Both the position numbers and the translations under genes were made by a program. 40,652 bases of DNA from Paenibacillus daejeonensis DSM 15491 (GTDB taxonomy: Bacteria; Bacillota; Bacilli; Paenibacillales; Paenibacillaceae): NCBI RefSeq assembly GCF_000378385.1, contig NZ_KB899683.1, positions 1-40,652 of the forward strand, in the 5' to 3' direction. Under the pieces are notes generated by a model, which was given only the letters and a program-made list of their open reading frames with translations, did not search any database and was not told the DNA's origin. Position 1 is the stretch's first letter. Each line of letters starts with the position of its first letter. Of this stretch, positions 1-8,425 are shown piece by piece.

Positions 1-520
1 CCTCCTGCTCGATCAGTCGACTTAGGAAGCTGAGATCCGTCTCCTGCGACTGGTCGAGACGGTCATAGGTGATGTCGTCCGTTTCAAACAGCAGCTTCAT
101 GCCCGCAGTCTGGGCGATGCGCGTGGCGATCTGCTTCAGCGTCACCTTCTCCCAGGCTTTGGTCCGCGGCTCATCTTTGAGCCTTGAGTTACCAGGGAAG
201 GAAGCAGCCTGGATCGTCACTGCGTCCGGCGGACCGCCCAGCGACACCGTGTCCACATCAAAGGTGCCACACTGCAGCGTCCGCTTGGTTACGCCAGAAT
301 ACCAGTGCAGCAGATCCACCGACGCCTTGATGCGCTCACCCCGCTGTGGCAGCCACGGCCCCCTCCATTTGCCCTCCCGGTCCTCCAACTCGATCCGGAG
401 ATCATCTGCCCGCCCGTTGCCCGCATCTGTATAGCTCAGAGACATCAAAAAAGGCGCGATATCCAGAGAGATATCCACGCCTTGATAAACAATTACCGGT
501 ATTGCTTGTCTTATGGCCAT
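1..520 (-). CDS. Phage late control gene D-like baseplate hub protein (3' part off window)
   Basis: The first 173 residues are visible; the gene runs off the left edge. The reading frame starts at an ATG whose A is the last base of the LysM gene's stop (TGATG overlap), so the two genes are translationally coupled. Visible features include LEDREGKWRGPW, a CGTFDVD segment and a C-terminal IATRIAQTAGMKLLFE stretch. These match my knowledge of the P2 gpD / XkdQ / gp27-like hub family, which joins the tail tube to the spike. Its place directly after the tape measure and the gpX-like gene is the P2/Mu order. Family call is good; the exact subfamily is uncertain because the protein is cut. Confidence 0.8.
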   Translation of the reverse strand, partial: MAIRQAIPVIVYQGVDISLDIAPFLMSLSYTDAGNGRADDLRIELEDREGKWRGPWLPQRGERIKASVDLLHWYSGVTKRTLQCGTFDVDTVSLGGPPDAVTIQAASFPGNSRLKDEPRTKAWEKVTLKQIATRIAQTAGMKLLFETDDITYDRLDQSQETDLSFLSRLIEQE

Positions 521-726
521 CACTGCCCCCTCTTCCACGGCGGCAGCTCGTCATCAATGATCTCCGCCTCCGCCGGAATCCGGAGCCGAACACCCGCCGA
601 AAAGATGACGACCCGCAGGTGCGCGGGATTGAGCTGCATCAGCTCCGTCATCTGCCGACTGCTGCCGTATAGCTTGTGACATATGCCGTCCCAGGTGTCA
701 CCCTGCAGAGTGATATACTCAGCCAT
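520..726 (-). CDS. LysM / P2 gpX-like small tail protein
   Basis: 68 residues, essentially one LysM-type fold: N-terminal YITLQGDTWDGICHKLYG, a central MTELMQLNPAHL, then a hydrophobic strand ending in LRIP. This is the pattern of tail protein X (P2 gpX), a small baseplate-associated protein that in contractile phages may touch peptidoglycan or the hub. The start is supported by GGAGG about 10 nt upstream. It overlaps the end of the tape measure by 8 nt and its stop overlaps the hub start. Confidence 0.85.
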   Translation of the reverse strand: MAEYITLQGDTWDGICHKLYGSSRQMTELMQLNPAHLRVVIFSAGVRLRIPAEAEIIDDELPPWKRGQ

Positions 727-3700
727 GGAAACTCAACCTCCGATCCTCTTGCGCCAGGCGACGCATATATAGTTTGAACTGCTCATAGGTCGGTTGCACG
801 GCCTGGGCTACACGATCCACATCCCCCTGGCTGCCACCGGGTACGGTGATGACCGGGGCAAAGGTGATTGTTGTATTTCCGGCATCCCCCCGTGTTGGGG
901 AGAACGCACTCTCCATCAGCTGAGTCGCAGCCTCCAACAGACGCTGGTTAGGCGACTCATTGACTTGCAGCTCCATTGGTCCAACATCCGTGGATTGTAC
1001 CCCGAAGTCACTTAGACGATTGTTGCTCTCCAGAAGCTCCTGAATCTGCGGATCCAACGTGTGTTGGACCCAAAGCTCGCGCGGTACCTCCGAATAGACG
1101 GGATAGTTATCGACTGCTCCCGCGTCGGGTCGGCTGCCGTCTGGGTTACGACCCATCAGGCGGTTCGTCTCATCCAGCAGCCAGTGGGAACGCGGCCTGT
1201 CGTCTAGTGGGATGGCCATCTCTGGGCCAGCCTCACCAAAAATAGACGGCTCGCTTGCAATGCCTCCCTCGGCATATCCCTTCGCTTTAGGTAGTGTCAT
1301 ATGTGGCGAAATGCCAAGATTCTGGTATGCGACAGTAACGTTCACTGTCTTCTCTGTAGGGAGCATGTTTAATTCCGTTTTCAGATTAGATAAGGAGACA
1401 AACGCCTCATTAAACCTCGTTTTCTCAGCTTCCGTCAAAGTATGAAACTTTGCTGCCTGGTCTTCCAGAGTCCCGCCCAAGTCTAACTCAATGAGAGCTT
1501 GCTGGGAATCATATATTGCTTGGAAGCTGGCTAAAGCATCATCTATATCGGATTCAGCATCAGTCATTTTGTTGTAAAATTTATCGCTCGACTCATATAA
1601 TGACTTCATTTCAACTGCGAGATTCGCCCAGTTCCCACTATAGTCATGTCCCGTGGCTTCGCTTATTTCACGGGCTAGATCCCTAAGCCTTTCAGCCTGT
1701 TCCACATCTGATGAACTTGTTGCAATTATGTCTTGCTGCCGCTCTACGAACTTGCTGTATTGTAAAAACGCTTCTTGGGCTTGTGCATAAGACTCTTCGT
1801 ATTTGGCATGTTCAGCAATAAGCTTTTCGTATTCATTTTGCAATTGAGGAAGCTTATACTGACCGTCCATGACCTCTTTTTCAAGATCACGTTTTTCCAT
1901 TTTCCATCGAACATCCTGCAGTTCGTTTGCCAAGTCTATTTGTTCACGAAAGCGGTCCGATTTAGCGTCTTCCGCCCTCAGTATTTCAGGGTTAAGGGCA
2001 ATAAGTTCCTGTTCAACGAGTTGTATTTTCCGTCGAGCCTCTTCCAATTCAACAGCTGGGGTAGCTGAGTCTTTAATCTTTGCGTTCAAACGATCATATT
2101 CTGTCGTGAGTTCTGCTGTCCGGTCTCGTTGTTCACTGACTGCCGAAAAATCTCTGAATGCTTCATTTAAAGATTCATCCATATTTAATAGAGCTTCGCG
2201 CGCCTTATCTTGGTGCTCCTTGTATGCGAGGACACCCGCCGTCAACAGACCAACCGCTCCGACTGCGATCCCAACGGGATTAGTGAAAAAGCCGAGCGCG
2301 GTCCCAAACTTACCAAGCGTTGTGGTTGCCCCGCCAACGCCCCTCCCGGCCTTGCCCGCCGCATTCTCAACCTGGAAGAAGCCACTTGCAATGGACAAGG
2401 CATTTTTTCCGATCAGCGCTGCAGGTGTGGCCAGGGCCAGAAACTTGATGAGATCCTTGTTGTCGACAGCCCAATCAGCCAAACGCTCAAGAGTTGGCAT
2501 GAGATCCTCCGCGATCGGAAGCACCAGCTCCGTCATAAGCTGCCGACCCAAGCTCTGCCAATCCTTGCCAATGGTATCAAAGCGGATCGCCTCGATCTCC
2601 TCCATGGTCGCCTTGGTCATATCAAACTGACTACGCGCGCTCCCCATTGAATTGATGACTGCCTGCTCCACATCCTCAAACTGTGTACCAAACAACGCGA
2701 CGCCGATCTGATTACGCGCCAGTGGATCCTCGATCTCCTGCAGCTTGGTAATAACCATCTGCATGGCATCGCTACCCTTGACCGATCCGGAGGACAGACC
2801 CTCCAGGATGTTGGCTCCTTCGCCCATGATGCTGCCCAGGATGGTAAAGGTATCGCTAGCCTGCTTACCGCCCTTTTTGAGCTTGCCAACCATGATGTCG
2901 GCCGTCTCCTTGCCAACCTTGCTGACGAGCTCCAGATACTGCGTGGACTTCTTCCCGCCCTTGGTGAGAGCGTCAGTCCACTCGACGATGTTATCTGGCG
3001 CAAACAGCTCAGCTAGGGCGTCATACGTGGCGTCGCTGCCGTCCTTCAAGCGGATATTGAACTCTTTAACCGAGTCACCAACCTTGTCCAAGTTGAACGC
3101 CCCCGCGTCAAGGCCAGCTGCGAAGATGTCGAACATTTCATTGGCCGTGAAACCAAGTGCAGCGAACTGCGGTGCATATTCATTGGCCGAGTCCAGGAGC
3201 TCATTGGACTTGTTCAATCCCTGCTGAGCACCCTGAGCCAGCAAATTGAATGACTCCGTCGACGTAATGCCAAAGTTTTTCATCATGGTGTCGGACGCCT
3301 TCACCGACTCCTTAATGTCCTCGCCGAACACCTCGCGAAAGACCATCGCCTCACGGCTCATGTTCTCCAGCTCATCACCGGTGAGCTTACTTACCTGGCG
3401 AACAGTGGCGATCGAGTTGGAAATGTCAGCAAAGCCTTCCCCAAGAGGTATTTCGTAGAGATCCTTTGCTATCTGCTCCATCTCGGCCATTTCGGCCTTG
3501 CTGACGCCGGTTGAGGCTTCGAGCTGGGCCATTGAATCGTCAAACTCCAAAATGGCAGAGCCGATGTTTTTGATACTATCCTCCACGCCTTGAACGATGG
3601 CGAAAGCTCCGGAATACTCCGCAACGCGCTTGAGTGTATCGCCAAAATTTCGACTACCCTTCTCGGCGTTTCGGATTTCGCGATCAAATTGCTCTACTTC

Positions 3701-3862
3701 CCGGGACATCTTGCCAAAGTTTCCTGATCGGGAGAGCTCCCGCAGCTCCCGATCGATGTTCTCCAGCCCATCGGCCGCTTGGCCGAACGAGCGCTTGAAG
3801 GATGATTCCAGCTCGGCGTCCAGTTTGAAGGATACCTCGTATTCTCTACCTCTTCCTGCCAC
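719..3862 (-). CDS. Tail tape measure protein
   Basis: 1047 residues starting at GTG with AAGGAGG 9 nt upstream. The N-terminal 90 residues are charged and helical; residues about 100-400 resemble the TP901/PhageMin tape measure domain. A glycine/alanine-rich hydrophobic stretch lies near 470-560, followed by long coiled coil to about 850. It sets tail length and occupies the tube lumen before DNA ejection. At roughly 1.5 angstrom per residue it predicts a tail near 155 nm (inference). It lies directly downstream of the E/E' chaperone frame and overlaps that frame's stop by 17 nt, as in P2-like phages. The central coiled coil (about 1300-2200) is visibly more AT-rich than the flanks. Confidence 0.93.
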   Translation of the reverse strand: MAGRGREYEVSFKLDAELESSFKRSFGQAADGLENIDRELRELSRSGNFGKMSREVEQFDREIRNAEKGSRNFGDTLKRVAEYSGAFAIVQGVEDSIKNIGSAILEFDDSMAQLEASTGVSKAEMAEMEQIAKDLYEIPLGEGFADISNSIATVRQVSKLTGDELENMSREAMVFREVFGEDIKESVKASDTMMKNFGITSTESFNLLAQGAQQGLNKSNELLDSANEYAPQFAALGFTANEMFDIFAAGLDAGAFNLDKVGDSVKEFNIRLKDGSDATYDALAELFAPDNIVEWTDALTKGGKKSTQYLELVSKVGKETADIMVGKLKKGGKQASDTFTILGSIMGEGANILEGLSSGSVKGSDAMQMVITKLQEIEDPLARNQIGVALFGTQFEDVEQAVINSMGSARSQFDMTKATMEEIEAIRFDTIGKDWQSLGRQLMTELVLPIAEDLMPTLERLADWAVDNKDLIKFLALATPAALIGKNALSIASGFFQVENAAGKAGRGVGGATTTLGKFGTALGFFTNPVGIAVGAVGLLTAGVLAYKEHQDKAREALLNMDESLNEAFRDFSAVSEQRDRTAELTTEYDRLNAKIKDSATPAVELEEARRKIQLVEQELIALNPEILRAEDAKSDRFREQIDLANELQDVRWKMEKRDLEKEVMDGQYKLPQLQNEYEKLIAEHAKYEESYAQAQEAFLQYSKFVERQQDIIATSSSDVEQAERLRDLAREISEATGHDYSGNWANLAVEMKSLYESSDKFYNKMTDAESDIDDALASFQAIYDSQQALIELDLGGTLEDQAAKFHTLTEAEKTRFNEAFVSLSNLKTELNMLPTEKTVNVTVAYQNLGISPHMTLPKAKGYAEGGIASEPSIFGEAGPEMAIPLDDRPRSHWLLDETNRLMGRNPDGSRPDAGAVDNYPVYSEVPRELWVQHTLDPQIQELLESNNRLSDFGVQSTDVGPMELQVNESPNQRLLEAATQLMESAFSPTRGDAGNTTITFAPVITVPGGSQGDVDRVAQAVQPTYEQFKLYMRRLAQEDRRLSFHG

Positions 3863-4022
3863 GGCTCGGATCCTCCTTCCGTCGCTTATTCATCCGCACG
3901 ATCCAGTCCGTCAGCTCGCGCAGAGGCAAAGAAAGGAAGTACGGGATCGGCGTGTACGTCATCATGGCCAGCGATGCGGCCAGGTCGCGCACGTCGACCT
4001 GGCCATTTAATCCTATCCGAGC
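3846..4022 (-). CDS. E' extension of the tail assembly chaperone, read by -1 frameshift
   Basis: 58 codons open in the -1 frame, starting exactly where a ribosome slipping on the heptamer at 4028-4022 would resume. The last 38 codons contain MMTYTPIPYFLSLPLRELTDW and a basic tail, resembling the short GpE' family (leucine-rich stretch, DW, then basic residues). The product is expected as a 166-residue E+E' fusion. It ends at TAG inside the tape measure start region. There is no good independent ribosome site for the whole segment, which favours frameshift expression over a separate gene. Confidence 0.8.
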   Translation of the reverse strand, partial: ARIGLNGQVDVRDLAASLAMMTYTPIPYFLSLPLRELTDWIVRMNKRRKEDPSRGRKR

Positions 4023-4345
4023 AAAAAACGCTGAGCCCTCAAGGTCACCATGGAGAAATCTTTTGCCGGCAATGCGCGGATCAACTCGACGGGTACCTTA
4101 GCAGCACGGGCCGCTACATAAGCCTGATACTCCTTGTTAGCATCCTTAAAGAGCATTGACGCACCTTCCAGTTGCATGTACTGTCGCTCGCAGGAGATGA
4201 TGTCCTCCCCTGTCAACCGATCAAAATCAAGATTTAGATCTTTCACTTCCCCGCCTTCAAACGACCACGCCCGCCGCAGCGTGTAGATGCTGGTGGCGGG
4301 CGTTTCGGTGGTTACATCCTCTTCGGTTTTTACTTGATCTGTCAT
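4013..4345 (-). CDS. Tail assembly chaperone, P2 gpE-like
   Basis: 110 residues from the ATG with AGGGGAG 8 nt upstream; an upstream in-frame GTG at 4363 overlaps the tube gene and lacks a site. Sequence features: an acidic N terminus, YTLRRAWSFEGGEVKDLNLD, then a helical C-terminal half. Small acidic-to-helical proteins in this place wrap the tape measure during tail assembly. The short form ends 3 codons after the slippery heptamer; the long form adds E'. Neighbours (tube upstream, tape measure downstream) fix the role. Confidence 0.85.
   Translation of the reverse strand: MTDQVKTEEDVTTETPATSIYTLRRAWSFEGGEVKDLNLDFDRLTGEDIISCERQYMQLEGASMLFKDANKEYQAYVAARAAKVPVELIRALPAKDFSMVTLRAQRFLLG
4022..4028 (-). 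promoter_or_regulatory. Programmed -1 ribosomal frameshift heptamer T TTT TTG
   Basis: On the minus strand the E frame reads CGT TTT TTG CTC GGA TAG, so T TTT TTG sits in the correct X XXY YYZ register three codons before the E stop. The -1 frame continues into the E' segment. This heptamer is, to my knowledge, the one used for the P2 E/E+E' switch. The position between tube and tape measure genes is the usual one for this device. Confidence 0.85.
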
Positions 4346-4359
4346 CGTTTGGTCTCCCC

Positions 4360-4875
4360 TCACAATCCAAGTTGTTGGCGCATCTGCGCGAGCGCATCAA
4401 AGCCGTCGACCCGGTAGATAAAATTGTACTTGTCCAACTCGAGCAGCTCGCGGCCATCAATGGTGATCTTGAGGTACGTGACCTCGAGCTCGTTACTGCT
4501 GCCCATTGTCGACGACGGTTGCATATTCCCAATCGTGCCGCCTTTGGGCACGGCCTTGACTGTCACTTTAACAGCCTGCGAGCGGTACGTCCCGCTGGCG
4601 GAGTCATACACCTGGACCGCGCCCCGGAAGTCCAGGGCGTGCGATCGCTGCTGCAGCAAACGGATCGTGCTCTGCTGGACCGTGCGCCAGTTAAGCGTAA
4701 CGGTAATACTCCCGAAGTGGCCGATTGTTGGGCTATCGACTTCGCCTGCAATGCCAGCGCCGGAGACCGTGTCGGTCATGGACTCGAGTGTCGGCAGCAC
4801 GATATCGCTCACGCCGAGGTACTCGGAGCCCTCGCGATACACCGTGAAATTGGATAATCTCTCTGGAATTTGCAT
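4360..4875 (-). CDS. Major tail tube protein, P2 FII-like
   Basis: 171 residues, the normal length for the phage tube family. Recognisable: MQIPERLSNFTVYREGSEYLG at the N terminus, an internal GAGIAGEVDSPTIGHFGSIT and a conserved EVTYLKITIDGRELLELDKY near the C terminus. Polymerises as hexameric rings inside the sheath. AAGGAGG lies 11 nt before the ATG. It follows the sheath gene by 16 nt, the P2 FI-FII order. Confidence 0.93.
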   Translation of the reverse strand: MQIPERLSNFTVYREGSEYLGVSDIVLPTLESMTDTVSGAGIAGEVDSPTIGHFGSITVTLNWRTVQQSTIRLLQQRSHALDFRGAVQVYDSASGTYRSQAVKVTVKAVPKGGTIGNMQPSSTMGSSNELEVTYLKITIDGRELLELDKYNFIYRVDGFDALAQMRQQLGL

Positions 4876-4891
4876 GTTTTTTTCTTCCTCC

Positions 4892-6334
4892 TTACCCTGC
4901 GAACAGGGCGCTCAGATAGGCCGGATCGTACTCAACGATGAACTCGATCGAGCGTGCCGGCGATGGCGGCGTGACGTAGACATGCAACCGGATGATGCCA
5001 TCCATCAGGTCTGTCTGCGGGTTTTCCGACAGGTTAAACTCCACGCGGCCACCCAGGATCGCACCTTGCGCAGCCAGGCCGTTAAGCCACAAGTTGACGC
5101 TGTCAGTGATGGCTTCAATCAGACGTGGCGTGATCGGTGCGTCAAGACGCTGCCAGTAGGTCAGGATCAGCGTGTTGCGGATCCAGTCCATCATGCGGCG
5201 AACAGGGATAAATGCATCCTTGGGATCCGTGGTGCCTGGATAGGCTGCTGTCCGGTTGCCCCACGCCTTCCACCCGCCTAGAAAGTTGAGCGCGGTGACA
5301 ATGCCTTCCCCGTTAAGGTAGGCTGCTTGCTCCGGACCGAGGAACATTGGTGTGCCGTCGGCCAGCACCGCCGCATCCGCCCGCAAGGACTGATTGGACG
5401 GGGAGACATACGGGATATCGCCATTGGCCGCATCCGTGGCCGCCAACACACCAGCCACCTGCGTGGACAGATGGAACGTCCAATCCCCGAGCTTAACCAT
5501 CGGGTACGCTGCAATCTGCGCCGGCGACGAATAGCTGTTGTCGGCTTTCCAGGCTGGAGCATCGCTGTAATTCATGTCGGCGGCGAGGTCCACAATCGCC
5601 GTAGCCCGGAACAATCCATTAATGTTGCCTGCCTTGGCCACCATGACGGCCGCAACGCCTGGATCATCAGAATAGCCTGGCGCCAAGACCATCCCCGGCA
5701 GCAAACGGAAGCGTGGGAAGACCTGGTTTACCAGTTCCAATCCCGTCGGCTGGCCGCTGCCATCGATGCCGCCAATGATATCGGCAGATGTTACCGCATC
5801 CGGATCCAGCTCCTCGTAATCGACTGTCAGCGTAGCCGAGCTGCCAGTGATTGCTCCACCGGTGATACGCTGAATGACGAGCTGGCCATCCCCGTCGTAA
5901 TCCAAATCATAATCCGTACCCAGGACGTAAGTCGTCTCACCATCTGCGGATTTCACAGCCACAGATGAGCCCAAGATCCCTTGTGCAGCCACGACAGCAA
6001 GGTTGTTCACCATCGACACACTCTCACCGGTGAGCGCCGTCTTGTCCGTTGCCGGATCCAGGACGTTAATTAGCACGATCGGGGACATCGCAAAAAGAGC
6101 AAAGTGGGAATAGATCACCTCGCTCAAGGTAAAACGCCAGTCGTTGCTATAACCGAAAGCAGCCACCGCCTCATCGTAGGAAAAGCAGAGTACCGGCTCA
6201 TTGACCGGCGCCGTCGCTCGTTGCGACAGGTTGACCGGCGCGGTACCGATGACAACCGGCACGGATCCGGTAGAGGCGGGCGGCGTGAGAGCCGTTGGCC
6301 GCTCAATGACAGACACCCCATGGTTGTAGGCCAT
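4892..6334 (-). CDS. Contractile tail sheath protein
   Basis: 480 residues. N terminus MAYNHGVSVIERPT and repeated beta-rich domains are typical of the phage sheath family; the C-terminal part (RPMMDWIRNTL-like region, LIEAITDSVNLWLNGL, then a strand-rich end) is the conserved polymerisation domain. The sheath contracts around the tube to drive ejection, so the phage is a myovirus. AAGGAGT lies 10 nt upstream, and the ATG overlaps the previous stop (TAATG). Confidence 0.95.
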   Translation of the reverse strand: MAYNHGVSVIERPTALTPPASTGSVPVVIGTAPVNLSQRATAPVNEPVLCFSYDEAVAAFGYSNDWRFTLSEVIYSHFALFAMSPIVLINVLDPATDKTALTGESVSMVNNLAVVAAQGILGSSVAVKSADGETTYVLGTDYDLDYDGDGQLVIQRITGGAITGSSATLTVDYEELDPDAVTSADIIGGIDGSGQPTGLELVNQVFPRFRLLPGMVLAPGYSDDPGVAAVMVAKAGNINGLFRATAIVDLAADMNYSDAPAWKADNSYSSPAQIAAYPMVKLGDWTFHLSTQVAGVLAATDAANGDIPYVSPSNQSLRADAAVLADGTPMFLGPEQAAYLNGEGIVTALNFLGGWKAWGNRTAAYPGTTDPKDAFIPVRRMMDWIRNTLILTYWQRLDAPITPRLIEAITDSVNLWLNGLAAQGAILGGRVEFNLSENPQTDLMDGIIRLHVYVTPPSPARSIEFIVEYDPAYLSALFAG

Positions 6335-6711
6335 TAAATTGTCACTCCTTCGAGGATCCGGTACGCCTTGTGCTCATGCGTTCCCTTCACCTGGATTTTT
6401 TCTTGCGTTTTGGACAGCTCCGCGATCGGCACAAGCAGCGTGCGGATCTCCGGATGCTGCTCGATCAGCGGGGCGACGTGCGCCGGAATCCCACCGCGGA
6501 AGACGGCATACTGCTGCAAATGCCCCCGGCCAACGTTAGGGCCGGTATAAATGAGCTGATCCAACTGCTTTTTCGCCGGTACCGCTGCTGGTTCCGCTGC
6601 TGGTTCCGGCGTGGGGGCTGTCACTGGGACAGACTCAGCCTGCCTTCGTTCCGCCCTAGATTTTTGCCCTTTCGTTTCTTCCTTCGTTTCATCTGGTCCA
6701 TTGGCTTCCAT
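6334..6711 (-). CDS. Small structural-region protein, function unknown
   Basis: 125 residues from the ATG preceded by a perfect AAGGAG at 9 nt; the longer frame from 6744 has no such site. Two parts: a charged, low-complexity N terminus rich in E, K, P and A (about 50 residues) and a compact C-terminal part containing IYTGPNVGRGHLQQYAVF and a helix ending in a basic segment. Position between a neck/terminator-like gene and the sheath suggests a tail accessory protein. I do not recognise a named family. Confidence 0.75.
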   Translation of the reverse strand: MEANGPDETKEETKGQKSRAERRQAESVPVTAPTPEPAAEPAAVPAKKQLDQLIYTGPNVGRGHLQQYAVFRGGIPAHVAPLIEQHPEIRTLLVPIAELSKTQEKIQVKGTHEHKAYRILEGVTI

Positions 6712-7219
6712 GCAAATCAACTCCTTGTATTTGTTCGGTGACACTCTGGACGGACCAACGCGTCACCGCCTGGCCAACCCACAATGGATAAGGCTGACCG
6801 TCTGGGATGTCCCAGTTGTATGGCTTCTCCAGCCGGTACCGCTGATCAAGCAGCGGCTGCTGCTGCAGAGCCATCCGGACGTGTTCCATCAAATTAAGCA
6901 GATCGTAATTTCCGTCCGGATGGATGAAACCAGCCTCGTCCACCGTGCCGGGATGATACACGCCAAAGCTTAGGTGCACGTGGACCGTGGAACCCGTAGC
7001 ATCCTGTGGCTCCCTCTCCGGATCCTCGCCGTCCATGATGCGAGCGACGATGTAAGGAAAATCAATCTTTTCCTCTTTGCGCGGATCCTTAAACGGGAGG
7101 TACCAATCAAACACACGCGGCACCGTGTAGCGCCCACCGTCCGCCTGCGCGGCCGCATAGTCTGAAACCGCCACCTTCAAATAGGCGACAAGCGCCCGCA
7201 ATAACATAGCTGCTGTCAT
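6689..7219 (-). CDS. Putative tail terminator / neck protein
   Basis: 176 residues with GGGGAGG before the ATG. It contains RVFDWYLPFKDPRKEEKIDFPYI (split here by its charged middle), a strand-rich centre ending HVHLSFGVYHPG, and a helix EHVRMALQQQPLL. Size and place (after gpZ-like, before sheath) fit the protein that caps the tail tube, as gpU does in lambda. The function is inferred from gene order and general composition only. Its end overlaps the next gene by 23 nt. Confidence 0.6.
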   Translation of the reverse strand: MTAAMLLRALVAYLKVAVSDYAAAQADGGRYTVPRVFDWYLPFKDPRKEEKIDFPYIVARIMDGEDPEREPQDATGSTVHVHLSFGVYHPGTVDEAGFIHPDGNYDLLNLMEHVRMALQQQPLLDQRYRLEKPYNWDIPDGQPYPLWVGQAVTRWSVQSVTEQIQGVDLHGSQWTR

Positions 7220-7221
7220 CG

Positions 7222-7785
7222 TTACATCCTCCCCAGCACGCGGCCGACCTCATGGTCGATCCGTTCCGCCATGCGCCGCTGCGCTTCTGTCTGCAGGTGC
7301 TCGGCAACGCCTGGCTCGCTGAGCATGACGGGGATCGCCGGACCAAATAACTGATTAATGGGCGTCCGCTTCTTGCCGGCACGCTCAAATACCCCGAGGT
7401 GTCCGCTACGCATTTCCGCAACAAACGCACCGGGGATCGGCTTCTTTCCACTCTTTTTCTTGACGGCTGCCCGGAGCACACGGGGTTGCTTCCGGGGCAC
7501 CTTGGATGGCGTCGTCTTAAACTTGATCAGCGGGATGCTCGGTCCACGCGAGGTGAAGATCATCTCCAGGCGGGCCGCGCTGGCCTTGGTGATGCGGATC
7601 GTCTGCCGCACGTCTCCGGCTTTGACATGGTAGATCTCCCGAACCTTCTTGACCGCTTCTGTCCGGACGCCTTGGGAGACCCGGTTCATTGCAGCGCTGA
7701 AGGCTTTTGGAATGTTGTTTTGAACAAACTTCAATGCGACCGTAGCCTGCTTAAACTCCTTGCGCGTCGAGGAGAACTTGATCAT
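7222..7785 (-). CDS. Minor tail protein Z-like (GPZ family)
   Basis: 187 residues, basic. The N-terminal half has an alternating helical pattern with SAAMNRVSQGVRTEAVKKVRE and IYHVKAGDVRQTI, characteristic in my reading of the prophage gpZ family, which acts at the head-tail join or tail tip in lambda-like systems. GGAGGGG lies before the ATG, and the start overlaps the previous stop (ATGA). The C-terminal part carries a QTEAQRRMAERIDHEVGRVL helix. Confidence 0.75.
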   Translation of the reverse strand: MIKFSSTRKEFKQATVALKFVQNNIPKAFSAAMNRVSQGVRTEAVKKVREIYHVKAGDVRQTIRITKASAARLEMIFTSRGPSIPLIKFKTTPSKVPRKQPRVLRAAVKKKSGKKPIPGAFVAEMRSGHLGVFERAGKKRTPINQLFGPAIPVMLSEPGVAEHLQTEAQRRMAERIDHEVGRVLGRM

Positions 7786-8096
7786 GTCTGGTTCCCCTCC
7801 AGCGTGACGGTCAACATGCCCATCTCATTCTTGACCAGCCTAACCATGTAGGGCGACCCGTTGACGACAATCATTTGATCATATTCCGGCACATATCCAA
7901 GCTCAGAGAGATTGACATAGAGGACCATGCGGTTACGGAACACACCTTCCTCATAGTCATTGGCCCGGTCGATGAAGGCATCCTCATCCAGGACGCACAA
8001 CACCATGATTCCATCCAAATCGTGCAGCTCGCCGAATTCTTCCGGATTGACGAAAACGGCGAGATTATCCAGGGCGACTTGCTCTTTAAACCCCAT
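7782..8096 (-). CDS. Head-tail joining protein (gpFII-like, inferred)
   Basis: The start chosen is the ATG beginning MGFKEQVALDNLAVF: it has GAGG close upstream and overlaps the previous gene by 11 nt. A longer frame from 8177 would sit largely inside that gene. 104 residues, acidic, strand-rich, containing FVNPEEFGELHDLDGI and a C-terminal DQMIVVNGSPYMVRLV. This D..EF...H.ldG pattern and beta-rich end resemble lambda gpFII-type attachment proteins. The call rests on that and on synteny. Confidence 0.65.
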   Translation of the reverse strand: MGFKEQVALDNLAVFVNPEEFGELHDLDGIMVLCVLDEDAFIDRANDYEEGVFRNRMVLYVNLSELGYVPEYDQMIVVNGSPYMVRLVKNEMGMLTVTLEGNQT

Positions 8097-8415
8097 CTTC
8101 CTCACCCACAGTCGCGTAATAGAGCGTGTATTGCGACACACGCTCATCCGCATTACCTGCAGGCTCAAGCTCGGCATCCTTCAGCATTTCGCGCTGCTTG
8201 GCTGCAGACAGCTTCGCGAACACATCTGGCGTTGGCAAGAATTCCAACTCCTCATCGAATGTATCGGAATCCCCTTCCTCAACCAGCGGCTCGTACTTCT
8301 GGATGTAACGATCCTTCAGCAAGTGTCCAACGTCACGATGAGGAGCATCAAAAAGGGAGCCTTTCCGATAGGAGGCCCCCTCATGCTTCACGATTCCTTT
8401 GATTACTTGATACAT
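8086..8415 (-). CDS. Head-region protein, gpFI position, unknown function
   Basis: 109 residues, acidic. The N-terminal part (MYQVIKGIVKHEGASYRKGS) looks like a small beta barrel; the C-terminal half is helical with a PTPDVFAKLSAAKQREMLKD segment, a helix-turn-like pattern seen in gpFI-type DNA packaging accessory proteins. GGAGGG lies 5-6 nt before the ATG. It sits between the major capsid gene and the joining protein, exactly the lambda FI slot, but sequence similarity alone does not prove it. Confidence 0.6.
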   Translation of the reverse strand: MYQVIKGIVKHEGASYRKGSLFDAPHRDVGHLLKDRYIQKYEPLVEEGDSDTFDEELEFLPTPDVFAKLSAAKQREMLKDAELEPAGNADERVSQYTLYYATVGEEDGV

Positions 8416-8425
8416 GTTATCCCTC

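Noticed and set aside
1869-2630. Long plus-strand frame (253 codons) antisense to the tape measure gene
   Set aside because: Serine/arginine-rich composition typical of an antisense shadow, no ribosome site, full overlap with a certain gene.
3846-4022. Frameshift error or pseudogene between chaperone and tape measure
   Set aside because: A correctly phased slippery heptamer and P2-like order explain the broken frame as programmed.
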